Assembly: GCF_004519315.1 (NCBI RefSeq)
Contig: NZ_SOZE01000016.1
Coordinates: forward strand, 62,001-126,000
Direction of reading: 5' to 3'
Length of the DNA stretch: 64,000 nt
DNA from: Mucilaginibacter psychrotolerans
Lineage (GTDB): Bacteria; Bacteroidota; Bacteroidia; Sphingobacteriales; Sphingobacteriaceae
Made by a program: the position numbers and the translations under genes. The notes under the pieces are model-generated. The model was given only the letters and a program-made list of their open reading frames with translations. It was not told the origin of the DNA and made no database searches. Shown here one piece after another: positions 9,337-17,745 of this stretch; the first letter of the stretch is position 1, and each line of letters begins with the position of its first letter.

Positions 9337-10725
9337 TTAATCGTGTCCTCTTTCGTTATAAACACCAAATTCCGCTATGGAGATCTGATGGTCGGCCTTA
9401 TCTATCCAAACACGCACTTTGCTGCCGTACACGGTGGCAAAACGATTAACCTTCACGCGGTTAGTGGTTTCGTCTGTAACTATAGGTTTCCAAACGCCGT
9501 TTTGCAGGTACTCCAGATGATAGTTGCTGATGTTGGGCTTTTGTTCGGTAATGGTCACCGTGTTAAAGGCTATCTCATGGCCGAAATCTACCTCGTACCA
9601 GGGTTTTTCTACCCTTGCATTCGATGTCCAGTTGGTGGTGAAATCATCGTCATTGGCAAAATCCATAATATCCATATCCTCGCTCCAACTTGAATTGGAT
9701 GGCTTATGTTTGGCCAAATTGGTGGAAATGATAGGCTCACCCGTTGGCGCAAGTTTTGGGGCAGGGCCATCGTTTTTCCAAAGTTCACCAATCTGCTTTA
9801 GCGCGGCGAGTGCGTTATTGTCGATTAAGCCATCGCGGTTGGGGGCCACGTTCAGGATGAAGTTGCAATCTACTTTATTAAGGGGGATAATATCTTCGTT
9901 AACCAGTTTTACCGGGTCTTTAACCGGCGTGGTAGGGAAGTTTGTTTTCCAAAACCAGGCACTGTTGATAGGCAGGCAGGCCAGGGCAGGCATGCGGTTA
10001 GTTTCTTTTGATACACGCTGACCAGCACCCATTTCGTAGGTTTTGATATCGGTATAGTATAAGCCTTCGGCGGGGTATTTGGCACCGTTAAGGTCCATAA
10101 TTACGCACTCGGGCTGAAGAGATTTTACCAGGTGATAGATATCTTCGAAGTTGATATCATCATAAGAAATGCGGCTCCATGGCGCGTCCCAGCCATCTAT
10201 GATAAGGGCTTCTATTTTACCGTAATTGCTCAGTAATTCAGCGATCTGTGCCTTTACCATCTCGAAGTGTTTGGGTGTGATGCTGTTTGGCCGGAGGCGG
10301 TGGTGAGTATCTAAGATACTGTAATACAGCATCACTTTTAAGCCATTGGCCCGGAAAGCATCTACATACTCGCGCACTACATCACGTTTTAGCGGGCTGT
10401 TCATTACGTTGTAGTCGGTGGTTTTGGTATCCCATATGCAGAAACCGCTATGATGCTTGGTGGTTAAGCAGCCGTAACTCATATTGGCCGATTTAGCAGC
10501 CTTTGCCCATTGCGTTGGGTTCAGCTTTTTGGGGTTGAAAAGGGCGGGTGAGGCATCTGGGTCGGGCCAGTCGGCATCATTAAAAGTAGGCATATTGAAG
10601 TGGATGAACATGCCGAACTTAAGGTTTACGAAGTTTTGTTGCAGTTCCGTAAGCGACTTGGTTTGTGCCGATGCAGCATTTATAAAAATGAGGAATGTAA
10701 CAAGCGCGAGGAGGATTTTTTTCAT
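9337..10725 (-). CDS. GH29 alpha-L-fucosidase with C-terminal F5/8 type C domain
   Basis: A secreted glycoside hydrolase of 462 residues. A signal peptide of about 20 residues ends at AASAQ. The catalytic barrel covers roughly residues 25-330, with FGMFIHF near 37-43, the TTKHHSGF segment near 88-95, and IIDGWD, where Asp177 sits at the GH29 nucleophile position. The last ~110 residues look like a discoidin (F5/8 type C) carbohydrate-binding domain, ending in VYNERG. Family members remove terminal alpha-L-fucose from glycans by a retaining mechanism. Subfamily and true substrate cannot be read from the sequence. It stands upstream of the phospholipase-like gene on the same strand and may share its transcript. 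Confidence 0.92.
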   Translation of the reverse strand: MKKILLALVTFLIFINAASAQTKSLTELQQNFVNLKFGMFIHFNMPTFNDADWPDPDASPALFNPKKLNPTQWAKAAKSANMSYGCLTTKHHSGFCIWDTKTTDYNVMNSPLKRDVVREYVDAFRANGLKVMLYYSILDTHHRLRPNSITPKHFEMVKAQIAELLSNYGKIEALIIDGWDAPWSRISYDDINFEDIYHLVKSLQPECVIMDLNGAKYPAEGLYYTDIKTYEMGAGQRVSKETNRMPALACLPINSAWFWKTNFPTTPVKDPVKLVNEDIIPLNKVDCNFILNVAPNRDGLIDNNALAALKQIGELWKNDGPAPKLAPTGEPIISTNLAKHKPSNSSWSEDMDIMDFANDDDFTTNWTSNARVEKPWYEVDFGHEIAFNTVTITEQKPNISNYHLEYLQNGVWKPIVTDETTNRVKVNRFATVYGSKVRVWIDKADHQISIAEFGVYNERGHD

Positions 10726-10882
10726 ACAGATGTTAGCCGATATAATTAAAATCTAAACATACGGCTTATGATTTTATTTGCCATGCTTTGTAGGAATTAT
10801 TCAATAGGATTGTTTGTAATTCGCTCATTTTTAATTATATATGAGTTGTTAAAATGGTGCTACCAAAATTTTACAATCCGTA

Positions 10883-10901
10883 AATGCAATTGTGTTGCAT
10901 T
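10883..10901. promoter_or_regulatory. Putative Fur/Zur-type operator of the merC-fur operon
   Basis: A perfect 7-5-7 inverted repeat, AATGCAA-TTGTG-TTGCATT, lies 18 bp before the merC-like ATG and covers the place where the -33 element of the TATCTTTG promoter should be. It resembles TGCAA/TTGCA-type metalloregulator sites. Because a Fur-family gene is the second gene of the operon, autoregulation is the natural inference. Which metal is sensed is not shown. Confidence 0.6.
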
Positions 10902-10907
10902 ATGTAT

Positions 10908-10915
10908 TATCTTTG
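10908..10915 (+). promoter_or_regulatory. -7 promoter element TATCTTTG of merC-fur
   Basis: This matches the Bacteroidota TAnnTTTG -7 consensus exactly. A TTG at 10890-10892 sits at a fitting distance for the -33 element and lies inside the operator palindrome. The start codon at 10920 follows so closely that the mRNA would have almost no leader. Confidence 0.6.
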
Positions 10916-10919
10916 CTTT

Positions 10920-11339
10920 ATGAAATTGCTGAAAGCAGGCGCGAAACTGGATAACATAGGGATGACAGCATCTACGCTGTGTGCCATCCATTGCGCGGCG
11001 GTACCCGTGTTTTTCTCCAGCCTGCCTTTGGTTGGGATGGGTTTTTTGGCCAATCCATGGGTGGAGTGGGGGATGATTATACTGGCGCTGATTATCGGCG
11101 TATCATCAATTGGTGGGTCTTTCTTTAACGCGCACCGCAGGGTACTGCCGCTGGCTTTGCTGATAATTGGTTTTGCAACCATTATATTAGGCCATATATT
11201 TACCAAGGGTTGGCTGGAAGCAGTTATTGTCCCAATTGGGGGTATTACCATAGCGGTGGCCCACTTCGTAAACTATAAGTATGCAGGTACCTGTACTTCC
11301 GGCGATAGTTTTTTGCATGTAACACACAAGCATCAATAA
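10920..11339 (+). CDS. MerC domain membrane protein
   Basis: A small integral membrane protein of about 139 residues with four hydrophobic segments and a CAIHCAAVP motif, where the paired cysteines are as in the MerC family of mercury/metal transport proteins. The C-terminal tail ends HVTHKHQ and is rich in possible metal ligands. An in-frame ATG at 10884 would place the operator inside the gene, so ATG 10920 is chosen. The stop codon directly abuts the start of the Fur-like gene (TAAATG), which indicates translational coupling. In Bacteroidota, MerC-like proteins beside Fur-family regulators probably handle ordinary metals such as zinc rather than mercury. This is inferred from context. Confidence 0.85.
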   Translation: MKLLKAGAKLDNIGMTASTLCAIHCAAVPVFFSSLPLVGMGFLANPWVEWGMIILALIIGVSSIGGSFFNAHRRVLPLALLIIGFATIILGHIFTKGWLEAVIVPIGGITIAVAHFVNYKYAGTCTSGDSFLHVTHKHQ

Positions 11340-11777
11340 ATGGCACAAACAAAAAATACGTATCAGTTTGAGGATCTGCTGGATAAGCACCAGCTGAAGA
11401 AGACTGCTGCGCGCTTACGTGTGCTCAGTATGATGTACGCCAAAAACACCGCTACCTCGCAACCCGACCTGGAAAGCGTGATGCACGATATAGACCGCGT
11501 TACCCTCTACCGCGTGCTCAATGTGTTCGAAGAGAAGGGTATTATCCACAAAGTTTTTGATTTGAATGGTACGGCCAACTACGCCGTTTGCCAATCGGGC
11601 TGCCACGAGCACCACCACCACGACGAGCACCTGCACTTCAATTGTACCGCCTGCAAAGGCGTGTTTTGCCTGAACGAATTGAGCCTCCCGGCCATCAATC
11701 TACCTGCGGGTTTTCAGCCCAGCGGCTTTACGGTTTATGCATCAGGGCTATGCCCCAAGTGCAGCAAGATGCAATAA
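11340..11777 (+). CDS. Fur family metalloregulator (Fur/Zur-like)
   Basis: A 145-residue regulator. The N-terminal winged helix contains KKTAARLRVLSMM and DRVTLYRVLNVFEEKG, the Fur DNA-recognition region. A histidine-rich stretch, HEHHHHDEHLHF, and two CxxC pairs (CTAC, CPKC) form metal sites of the dimerisation domain. It binds DNA when loaded with metal. The likely target is the palindrome at 10883-10901 in front of its own operon. The MerC partner favours a zinc-sensing (Zur) role over iron, but the sequence alone does not settle it. It starts at the base after the MerC stop codon. Confidence 0.92.
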   Translation: MAQTKNTYQFEDLLDKHQLKKTAARLRVLSMMYAKNTATSQPDLESVMHDIDRVTLYRVLNVFEEKGIIHKVFDLNGTANYAVCQSGCHEHHHHDEHLHFNCTACKGVFCLNELSLPAINLPAGFQPSGFTVYASGLCPKCSKMQ

Positions 11778-12076
11778 AGTTGCAAATAGTATTGATGGAT
11801 TTTTCAATTAAATCGCCTTATTTTACTTCAAAATCTGGAATAGTCCCAACGAAAACCTTTGAAAATCTTTAACAATCGTAATTTTTCTGAATTTTTAGGC
11901 CGAAAATCATTTGGCTTTTTCGAGTGATTCCGTGAACTATGCATCATGCAAGTAATATCCCGTTGTAGCCTTCTTTCATAACAATTTCTTTACGCTAATA
12001 AAAAACAAACAAAACATTAGTTCTGGTTTTTGTTCGTACTTTACCAAAACATCTATACTTACAAAAGCATCTGCTA

Positions 12077-12775
12077 ATGCCTTACTACCAGCATTATTCT
12101 TTCGACCTATGGCTAACGCTCATCAAATCAAATCCCGATTTTAAGATTGAGCGGGCCCGGTATTTTCATCAGCACCATAACGCCCTCCATAAATCCGTAG
12201 AGGAGATAGCCGGCACATTCCGCCGGGTAGATTTGATGGTGAACGCCATAAACGAGAAAACCGGCAAGAACATAGATGCCGACGAGATGTACCTGATGGT
12301 AATCGACTCCATACACGATGGGCAACTGAATTTGGATAAGGTGGATACCCTCCATCTGCACGCTATGATGGAGGAGCTGCTGTTCCGCTACCCGCCCCTG
12401 CTTTACAGCGATGTAACATTTGATACGCTCATACTTCTAAAACAAAACAGTGGCGGCACTTTTAGCTTGTTAAGTAATACAGGATACATCACCGGGAAAA
12501 CATTGAGAAAAGTATTGGAATTGTACAAATTGAATGATTTTTTTGATTTTCAGCTGTATTCAGATGAGGCGGGCATGTCAAAACCTAACAAGGGATTCTT
12601 CAATGTTATGCTGAATAATATTGATATTGCTAACCCTGGTAAAAGCATTCCCCTCGCTGATATTATTCATGTGGGTGATAACCCTAAAAATGATATTGCC
12701 CCAACGGTTGAAGTCGGCATCAACAGTTTGCTCATCAATTCAAACAAAGATACCATCTTGAATTTGGTAACATAA
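12077..12775 (+). CDS. HAD-family hydrolase of the Ter stress cluster
   Basis: A haloacid dehalogenase-like hydrolase of 232 residues. Motif I is FDLWLTL with nucleophile Asp10; Trp12 replaces the second Asp, as in the common DxWxT variants. Motif II is LLSNTG, motif III is MSKPN with the lysine, and motif IV is HVGDNPKND. It is the first gene of a Ter-type cluster with a phosphoribosyltransferase, TerD proteins, TelA and TerC. In such clusters HAD and phosphoribosyltransferase genes are thought to handle a nucleotide-like metabolite (published comparative genomics). The substrate here is unknown. An approximately 300 bp spacer separates it from the Fur gene, with no other gene seen in it. 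Confidence 0.85.
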   Translation: MPYYQHYSFDLWLTLIKSNPDFKIERARYFHQHHNALHKSVEEIAGTFRRVDLMVNAINEKTGKNIDADEMYLMVIDSIHDGQLNLDKVDTLHLHAMMEELLFRYPPLLYSDVTFDTLILLKQNSGGTFSLLSNTGYITGKTLRKVLELYKLNDFFDFQLYSDEAGMSKPNKGFFNVMLNNIDIANPGKSIPLADIIHVGDNPKNDIAPTVEVGINSLLINSNKDTILNLVT

Positions 12776-12859
12776 AGTAGGCGAATTGAATATTAACAAT
12801 ACAATCAATCATGCTACTCATGACAATGAATTTTTAATAGATACTTAAAATACAAAAAC

Positions 12860-13048
12860 ATGAAAAAGCTCTTAAAATCAATCTCAAAAAACAAAAAATT
12901 GATAATTACGATAATTCAATTAGTATTTGTGTTGGCAAATTTAAATAGTAATCAACGTCACTATAGCAGTACGGATTCCAATTTTTTTTATTCATTTGTA
13001 ACATTGACAGGGCAAATCAATCAAACTGGAGACATCACCTTAAATTGA
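12860..13048 (+). CDS. Small membrane-spanning hypothetical protein
   Basis: A possible 62-residue protein with a lysine-rich start (MKKLLKSISKNKK) followed by a hydrophobic stretch (LIITIIQLVFVLANL), consistent with one membrane segment or a signal anchor. The DNA is clearly more AT-rich than the neighbouring genes. It sits between two Ter-cluster genes in the same direction. No family recognised; it could be chance. Confidence 0.35.
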   Translation: MKKLLKSISKNKKLIITIIQLVFVLANLNSNQRHYSSTDSNFFYSFVTLTGQINQTGDITLN

Positions 13049-13120
13049 TTTTTTAAATCTACTAATAGTATATTCTTAATTTTTTCAGAATTCAACTCAA
13101 GTGTTCGTAATTATAAATTA

Positions 13121-13966
13121 ATGCACAGCACCTATTCTCTGCATCATATCAACAATGCTGACGATTTCGGCTTCAGCGCCGATGATTACAGCCGCTTTAA
13201 GTTTGGCGATGGTCTGGTATCCAAAGCCTTTGGTACGGCACTGGCTGATTGTTTTATAGCCGAGAGGCTGGTCGTGAACCCTATCCGCCGGCAGATGTTG
13301 GTGCTCTCCAGTCCGTATTCCTTCATCCCCACGGCAACCTTTGCCATGAAGGATTGGTTCGTTTACCGCCTTAACCATTGGTTGGCGCAGCATGGTTTCC
13401 CCGTAGTGCAGGAGGCCAAGGTTCATCGCACCATTACCTATAAAGAAGATTACGGCGAACTGGATGCAGAGCAACGGATGAAACTCATCGGTAACGACCA
13501 GTTTCATATAGATAAGGATTTCCTGGCGGGCAAAACGCTCATCTTCCTGGATGACATCCGCATAACGGGCAGCCACGAGCGCATGATTATGAAAATGGTA
13601 GGGGAGTATGGCCTAACGAATGATATCCATATGCTGTACTTTGCCGAACTGGTAAATAAAAGCATCCATCCTAATGTGGAGAACCACCTTAACTATTATC
13701 ATGTAAAAACAATATTTCATTTACAGGATATAATAAAGGGGGCAGATTTTCGTATCAATACCCGTATTGTAAAATACATCCTCAACTATGATTTCGATAG
13801 TTTTTGCATTTTCATACAAGAACAAAACAATACATTTACCGAACAATTATATCATATGGCGCTTGGCAACGGTTACCATACTATCGAAGCCTACGCTCAA
13901 AACCTTAACCACCTCAAAAAGCATTTACTTTTAGATAATTATAAATTAATAGCATATGGCAATTAG
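13121..13966 (+). CDS. Phosphoribosyltransferase-like protein of the Ter cluster
   Basis: A 281-residue protein with the phosphoribosyltransferase PRPP-binding motif LIFLDDIRITGSHE (hydrophobic strand, DD, then TG) near residues 142-155, and an N-terminal part of the type found in Ter-associated phosphoribosyltransferases. It overlaps the following TerD start by 11 bp (ATG 13956, stop 13964-13966), strong evidence of one translational unit. It may act with the HAD protein on a nucleotide or base-derived metabolite. That role comes from comparative studies of ter clusters and is inferred here. Confidence 0.82.
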   Translation: MHSTYSLHHINNADDFGFSADDYSRFKFGDGLVSKAFGTALADCFIAERLVVNPIRRQMLVLSSPYSFIPTATFAMKDWFVYRLNHWLAQHGFPVVQEAKVHRTITYKEDYGELDAEQRMKLIGNDQFHIDKDFLAGKTLIFLDDIRITGSHERMIMKMVGEYGLTNDIHMLYFAELVNKSIHPNVENHLNYYHVKTIFHLQDIIKGADFRINTRIVKYILNYDFDSFCIFIQEQNNTFTEQLYHMALGNGYHTIEAYAQNLNHLKKHLLLDNYKLIAYGN

Positions 13967-14510
13967 TCTTCAAAAGGGGCAGCGCGAAGCTATCGACGCT
14001 CCTAAATTTACGATAGGATTAGGTTGGGATACCAACAGTTCATCAACCGGAGCGGCATTCGACCTGGATGCGTCTATCTTCATCATGGGCGACAACAAAA
14101 AGTTAGTGGCCGATGAGTTCTTCGTGTTCTACAACAACCTGAAATCTCCCGATGGCGCTGTGGAGCACACCGGAGATAACCTTACCGGCGCAGGCGATGG
14201 CGATGATGAGCAGATCAAAATAGATCTGTCGAAAATAGACCCGCGTGTTACCGAAATTTGCGTAGTGGTAACCATACACGAGGCAGAAGCACGCCGCCAG
14301 AATTTTGGCCAGGTGCGCAACTCTTTCATCCGTATTGCGGATGCAGGCACGGGTGCTGATATATTGAAATACGAACTGGAGGAGGATTTCTCGATAGAAA
14401 CCGCCGTAGAATTCGGCCGTATTTATAAACGCGACAATAAATGGAAATTTGAAGCCGTAGGTGCCGGAATGAAAGGCGGCCTGCAGGATTATTTGAATAA
14501 ATACAATTAG
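13956..14510 (+). CDS. TerD family stress protein, copy 1
   Basis: A 184-residue TerD-domain protein. Its start MAISLQKGQR, the LGWDTN and FDLDASIFI segments and HTGDNLTGAGDGDDE carry the acidic calcium-binding residues of the family. TerD proteins are cytoplasmic or membrane-associated calcium-binding proteins of tellurite and phage/stress resistance systems. The biochemical function is unresolved. It overlaps the phosphoribosyltransferase gene and resembles the next TerD gene, especially at the N-terminus, so the pair probably arose by duplication. Confidence 0.95.
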   Translation: MAISLQKGQREAIDAPKFTIGLGWDTNSSSTGAAFDLDASIFIMGDNKKLVADEFFVFYNNLKSPDGAVEHTGDNLTGAGDGDDEQIKIDLSKIDPRVTEICVVVTIHEAEARRQNFGQVRNSFIRIADAGTGADILKYELEEDFSIETAVEFGRIYKRDNKWKFEAVGAGMKGGLQDYLNKYN

Positions 14511-14513
14511 GGG

Positions 14514-14640
14514 GTTGGTGAGTGGAGAGTAGTTAAGTGGTGAGTGGATGTTGCGGCGAAGATAACAACCACTCTCTACTCACTATTCTCTATTCACCGT
14601 TTTACAACCATTCACCACTCTCCATTCACTACTCACAACT
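14514..14640. repeat. Low-complexity imperfect inverted repeat between two terD genes
   Basis: The left half is made of GTGAGTGG/GAGAGTAG words and the right half of their complements (CCACTCTC, CTACTCAC, CCATTCACC). The two sides can pair into a long imperfect hairpin. Such purine-against-pyrimidine spacer hairpins occur between Bacteroidota genes. It could attenuate transcription between the two terD copies. No coding potential was seen. Confidence 0.55.
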
Positions 14641-14655
14641 AATAATAAACATAAG

Positions 14656-15270
14656 ATGGCAATCAATCTTCAAAAAGGGCAGCGCATCAGCCTCGAAAAA
14701 ACCGACGGCGCAAAGCTGCAAAATATATGTGTAGGTATTAACTGGGGCGCTATAGAAAAGAAAGGCCTGTTCGGCTTCGGTACCACCAAAGAAGCGGTAG
14801 ACCTGGATGCCAGCTGCGCGCTGTACGACGACCAGAAACGTCTTTTAGAAGTGGTTTACTTCGGTAACCTGAAATCTAAGGACCAAAGCGTACGCCACAG
14901 CGGAGATGACCTTACCGGCGATATGGGCGGCGACGACGGCATGGATAACGAAGTTATTACCGTAGATTTTTCGCGTTTGAGCCCTGCGGTAACTTATGTG
15001 GCTTTTGTGCTCAACAGTTTCCGCGGACAGGATTTCGGCGACATACCTTTCGCTTCTATCCGTATATACGAGGGCACGCCAACACGCGTGAACGAAATAT
15101 TTGCAAAGTACGATATCGCCAATGGAGCGGCCTTTAAGGGCCACGTAAGCATGGTGTTGGGCGTGTTCTACAAAAAGAATGGCGAATGGAAATTCAACGC
15201 CATTGGCGAGCCAACTAAAGACCGCAAGCTGGAAGAAACCGTAAAAACGGTTACACAAAATTATTTATAA
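14656..15270 (+). CDS. TerD family stress protein, copy 2 (TerZ-like)
   Basis: A 204-residue TerD-domain protein. It begins MAINLQKGQR like copy 1 and has VDLDASCALYDD and HSGDDLTGDMGGDDG, with the acidic metal-binding residues kept. An insertion, KKGLFGFGTTKE, separates the strands near residue 35. The GDD-rich loop and longer N-terminal part are closer to TerZ-type members. It lies 28 bp before telA in the same direction. The likely role is calcium-dependent stress or membrane-associated resistance together with TelA and TerC. Mechanism unknown. Confidence 0.94.
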   Translation: MAINLQKGQRISLEKTDGAKLQNICVGINWGAIEKKGLFGFGTTKEAVDLDASCALYDDQKRLLEVVYFGNLKSKDQSVRHSGDDLTGDMGGDDGMDNEVITVDFSRLSPAVTYVAFVLNSFRGQDFGDIPFASIRIYEGTPTRVNEIFAKYDIANGAAFKGHVSMVLGVFYKKNGEWKFNAIGEPTKDRKLEETVKTVTQNYL

Positions 15271-15298
15271 GCTGTAATCAGCATCAACATTAAGCAAA

Positions 15299-16447
15299 AT
15301 GGAAACCAACCCAAGCAATAACGAATTGAATTTAAACATGCCGGACCTTAACCTGCCGCCGCAGCCGCAGGCAGGCACCACTGTGCCGGTAAAGTTGGCG
15401 AAAGATGGTACGGTGGATTTAAGCACTATTACCCCTGCTGAAGAAACCAAGTTCAAGGAAATTGCAAAAACCATCGACCCTAAAGATGTAAACTCGATAC
15501 TGAACTACGGTACCGAGGTGCAGAATTCGATGGAGCGTTATAGCAATACGTTCCTTACATCCGTTCGTACGTACAACTCAGGCGAGGTGGGCACCCTGAT
15601 TACCGACCTGCTGCATGAACTGAATTACATCGACGTAGATGAGCTGAATCAAAGCGCGTTTACCAGGTTCATCGGCAGCATACCTTTCCTCAAAAGTATC
15701 GTGATGGATACCAAGAAGCTGTTTGCCAAATACGATACCGTGGTAAACAACATCGATAAGATCGTAAACAAGGTGAAGGCCGGCCGGGTAAACTCGCTGA
15801 AGGATAATGCGGCACTGCAAACCATGTTCGATAGCAATGTAAGCTATATCCACCAGATGGAGGAACTTATAATTTCGGGCCAGCTGAAGTACAACGAACT
15901 GAACGAACAGCTTGCCGTAATGGATGGCAACCCTGCTGCCTACGAGGATTATGAAATTGCCGACCTGCGCGATTTTGTTAACCGCCTGGATAAACGCCTT
16001 GCCGACCTTAAGGTAGTGCGCTTCATCATGATGCAATCCCTTGCGCAGATACGCGTGGTGCAGAACAACAATACCACCATTGCCGAGAAGGCGCAATCCA
16101 TCGTATCAACCACCATCCCGGTTTGGAAGAATCAGCTCACCATTGCTGTTGCCCTGAACAGACAAAAGGAAAACGTGGAAATGCAGAAGAAGATATCAGA
16201 TACCACCAACACCATTTTGCAAAAAAATGCCGATTTGCTAAAGCAAAACAGCATAGAGGTTGCCAGGGAAAACGAAAAAACCGTGGTTTCTTTAGATACG
16301 TTAAAGCGCACCACGGCTTCGCTGATAGAAACGCTTACCGAAGTGAAACGCATACACGATGAAGGCACGCAAAACCGCAGGGTGCTGAACACCGAATTAC
16401 AAAATTTGGAATCGGAACTGAAGAAGAACGTGGCTAATGTGAGTTAA
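15299..16447 (+). CDS. telA: Toxic anion resistance protein, TelA family
   Basis: A 382-residue mostly helical protein of the TelA/KlaA family. After a Pro/Asn-rich, low-complexity first 40 residues come long helices typical of the family (SMERYSNTFLTSVRTYNSGEVG, read as separate turns, and SIVSTTIPVWKNQLTIAVA near residues 267-285). Members are linked with tellurite and colicin/phage resistance and are standard partners of TerD proteins. It ends the first run of Ter genes. A hairpin-rich spacer follows directly. Confidence 0.93.
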   Translation: METNPSNNELNLNMPDLNLPPQPQAGTTVPVKLAKDGTVDLSTITPAEETKFKEIAKTIDPKDVNSILNYGTEVQNSMERYSNTFLTSVRTYNSGEVGTLITDLLHELNYIDVDELNQSAFTRFIGSIPFLKSIVMDTKKLFAKYDTVVNNIDKIVNKVKAGRVNSLKDNAALQTMFDSNVSYIHQMEELIISGQLKYNELNEQLAVMDGNPAAYEDYEIADLRDFVNRLDKRLADLKVVRFIMMQSLAQIRVVQNNNTTIAEKAQSIVSTTIPVWKNQLTIAVALNRQKENVEMQKKISDTTNTILQKNADLLKQNSIEVARENEKTVVSLDTLKRTTASLIETLTEVKRIHDEGTQNRRVLNTELQNLESELKKNVANVS

Positions 16448-16474
16448 ACTCGAGGAATCGATTCGTGGTTATTT

Positions 16475-16560
16475 AAACACAGAGCGCGCAGAGGTTTGCA
16501 CGGAGGTCACAAAGTTTTTGCTGGGTTAAACGCGGTAAAAGTTACGTGACCTCTGTGTTT
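16475..16560. repeat. Intergenic inverted repeat with AAACACAGAG/CTCTGTGTTT ends
   Basis: The ten-base ends AAACACAGAG (16475-16484) and CTCTGTGTTT (16551-16560) are exact reverse complements, and an inner AGGTCAC/GTGACCT pair strengthens the stem. From memory, similar 'cacagag' phrases recur between genes in many bacterial genomes. It lies just before the hairpin array. Confidence 0.5.
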
Positions 16561-16578
16561 TCATCTTTCCCGCCGCCT

Positions 16579-16735
16579 CGTCAAGTGTTCACACTTGACG
16601 AAAGGAAATGGCAAGCGTCCACGCTTGCCGATGTAGCATTGGGTTAATTGAGTGGACGTTCACGAGTTTTGCGTTTGAGCAAAGTAAGCGTGGTCGCTTA
16701 CCAACGTTTTTGCGCCAAGTGAGGACACTTGGCGC
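16579..16735. repeat. Array of four related hairpins (REP-like)
   Basis: Four perfect stem-loops occur in 157 bp: 16579-16600 (9-bp stem, CGTCAAGTG), 16610-16629 (9-bp, GGCAAGCGT), 16684-16701 (7-bp, GTAAGCG) and 16712-16735 (10-bp, GCGCCAAGTG). All share an AAG(T/C)G core beside a 2-4 base loop. The array lies between telA and the first orphan gene. It may be a cluster of REP-type palindromes. Its function is unknown, and no transposase is visible nearby. Confidence 0.75.
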
Positions 16736-16886
16736 GGCGGCAGGCTTATCTATCTTTTTTCCTAACATCGATTTTGCTAATTTAAGCAAATCTTACTGTC
16801 CGGTTTTACCGTTGCATCTCAGGGAGATTGATAATTTTATAGACTCTCCCAACCTGTCGCTAGACCCACATTTAAAATAATTGGAT

Positions 16887-17450
16887 ATGGTATTAGGTTA
16901 TATTATTTTTTCTTACGACAATAAATACAGTATGTACCGTAATTTAAAGTTAAATGAGTGTGATAAATACAGTGATATTTATACGATTAACAGGATAGAC
17001 CCTGAAATTAAGATAAAAACCAAAAAGCCCATTTCGAGTACGTATGATAATTTTACGATTGTTTCCTATCAGTTCAAAGCGTTTTGCGAGCAGGAAGGCT
17101 ATGAAGGATTGGAGTTTGTAACGTTACCAAAATCGCCCGGTTTTTACTGGTTAAAAATCCATAACGTGATTGAACTAGATAGAAATGGTCATAGAAAAGG
17201 ATTTAGTGGTATTCAATTTATCAACTATAACGAACAATGCAAAGGTTATGAATCAGTAATTGGTGCGTCTCCGGTATTTTTAAAAATAAAGGAGTCAATC
17301 CCGGATGGTTTTTTTCGCAGTGATTTATGTTTTGGGGGTTATTCAGCCAAAACTCCAGCGCAATTAATCGGAATAGAAACGATGAAAAAAATTAAGTCTG
17401 CTGGATTCAAAGGTATCGATGCCAGCGAAATAAAGGATAAATATGATTGA
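16887..17450 (+). CDS. Uncharacterised protein, possibly immunity-like
   Basis: A 187-residue soluble protein with no recognised domain. It is rich in Lys, Tyr and Ile, and its DNA is more AT-rich than the Ter genes on either side. The C-terminal part (ending GFKGIDASEIKDKY) weakly recalls the end of DUF1629/Imm11-type immunity proteins, where a short helix precedes a 'TG(I/V)' strand. This is a vague resemblance only. The ATG at 16887 is used rather than TTG at 16881. It follows the hairpin array and precedes a second orphan, suggesting the pair entered the Ter cluster together. Confidence 0.7.
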   Translation: MVLGYIIFSYDNKYSMYRNLKLNECDKYSDIYTINRIDPEIKIKTKKPISSTYDNFTIVSYQFKAFCEQEGYEGLEFVTLPKSPGFYWLKIHNVIELDRNGHRKGFSGIQFINYNEQCKGYESVIGASPVFLKIKESIPDGFFRSDLCFGGYSAKTPAQLIGIETMKKIKSAGFKGIDASEIKDKYD

Positions 17451-17576
17451 TAGAAAAATTGTGAACGTTGGGAGTATAAGGTGTATATTGTAACGCTTTT
17501 AATGTTTAATGGTACGGTAAGTTATAGTTTTCCAAAACAGGTAGCTAAAAATACTTTGTTAAGCTCCCCATGCTGG

Positions 17577-17591
17577 CGCGCGTGTCGCGCG
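17577..17591. repeat. CG-rich hairpin in the spacer between the two orphan genes
   Basis: CGCGCG-TGT-CGCGCG is a 6-3-6 stem-loop in otherwise AT-rich DNA. It may be another palindromic element of the hairpin type found before the first orphan. The rest of this roughly 295 bp spacer holds nothing else that can be supported. Confidence 0.4.
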
Positions 17592-17745
17592 TTCCTTATC
17601 AACCTTACAAAACAGAATATCATTAAAATCCAGTAGCTTTATTCGGAAGGAATGGTCCTAATAGATATCGATTTTTTATAGCAGCTATCGCATACGCGGC
17701 ACGCCTGTACAGGTAAAGGCCAACGCCCTTTCATTATATTTAACG

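Noticed and set aside
9216..9368. Longer start for the phospholipase-like gene at ATG 9368
   Set aside because: It overlaps the end of the GH29 gene, reads like translated spacer including a repeat phrase, and buries the signal peptide.
10884..10919. Upstream ATG for the MerC-like gene
   Set aside because: It would place the operator and promoter inside the coding region; ATG 10920 fits the family start.
16608..16880. 90-codon open frame on the plus strand after telA
   Set aside because: It reads straight through three of the hairpins and its translation looks like non-coding DNA (Cys/Arg/Ser-rich, no pattern).
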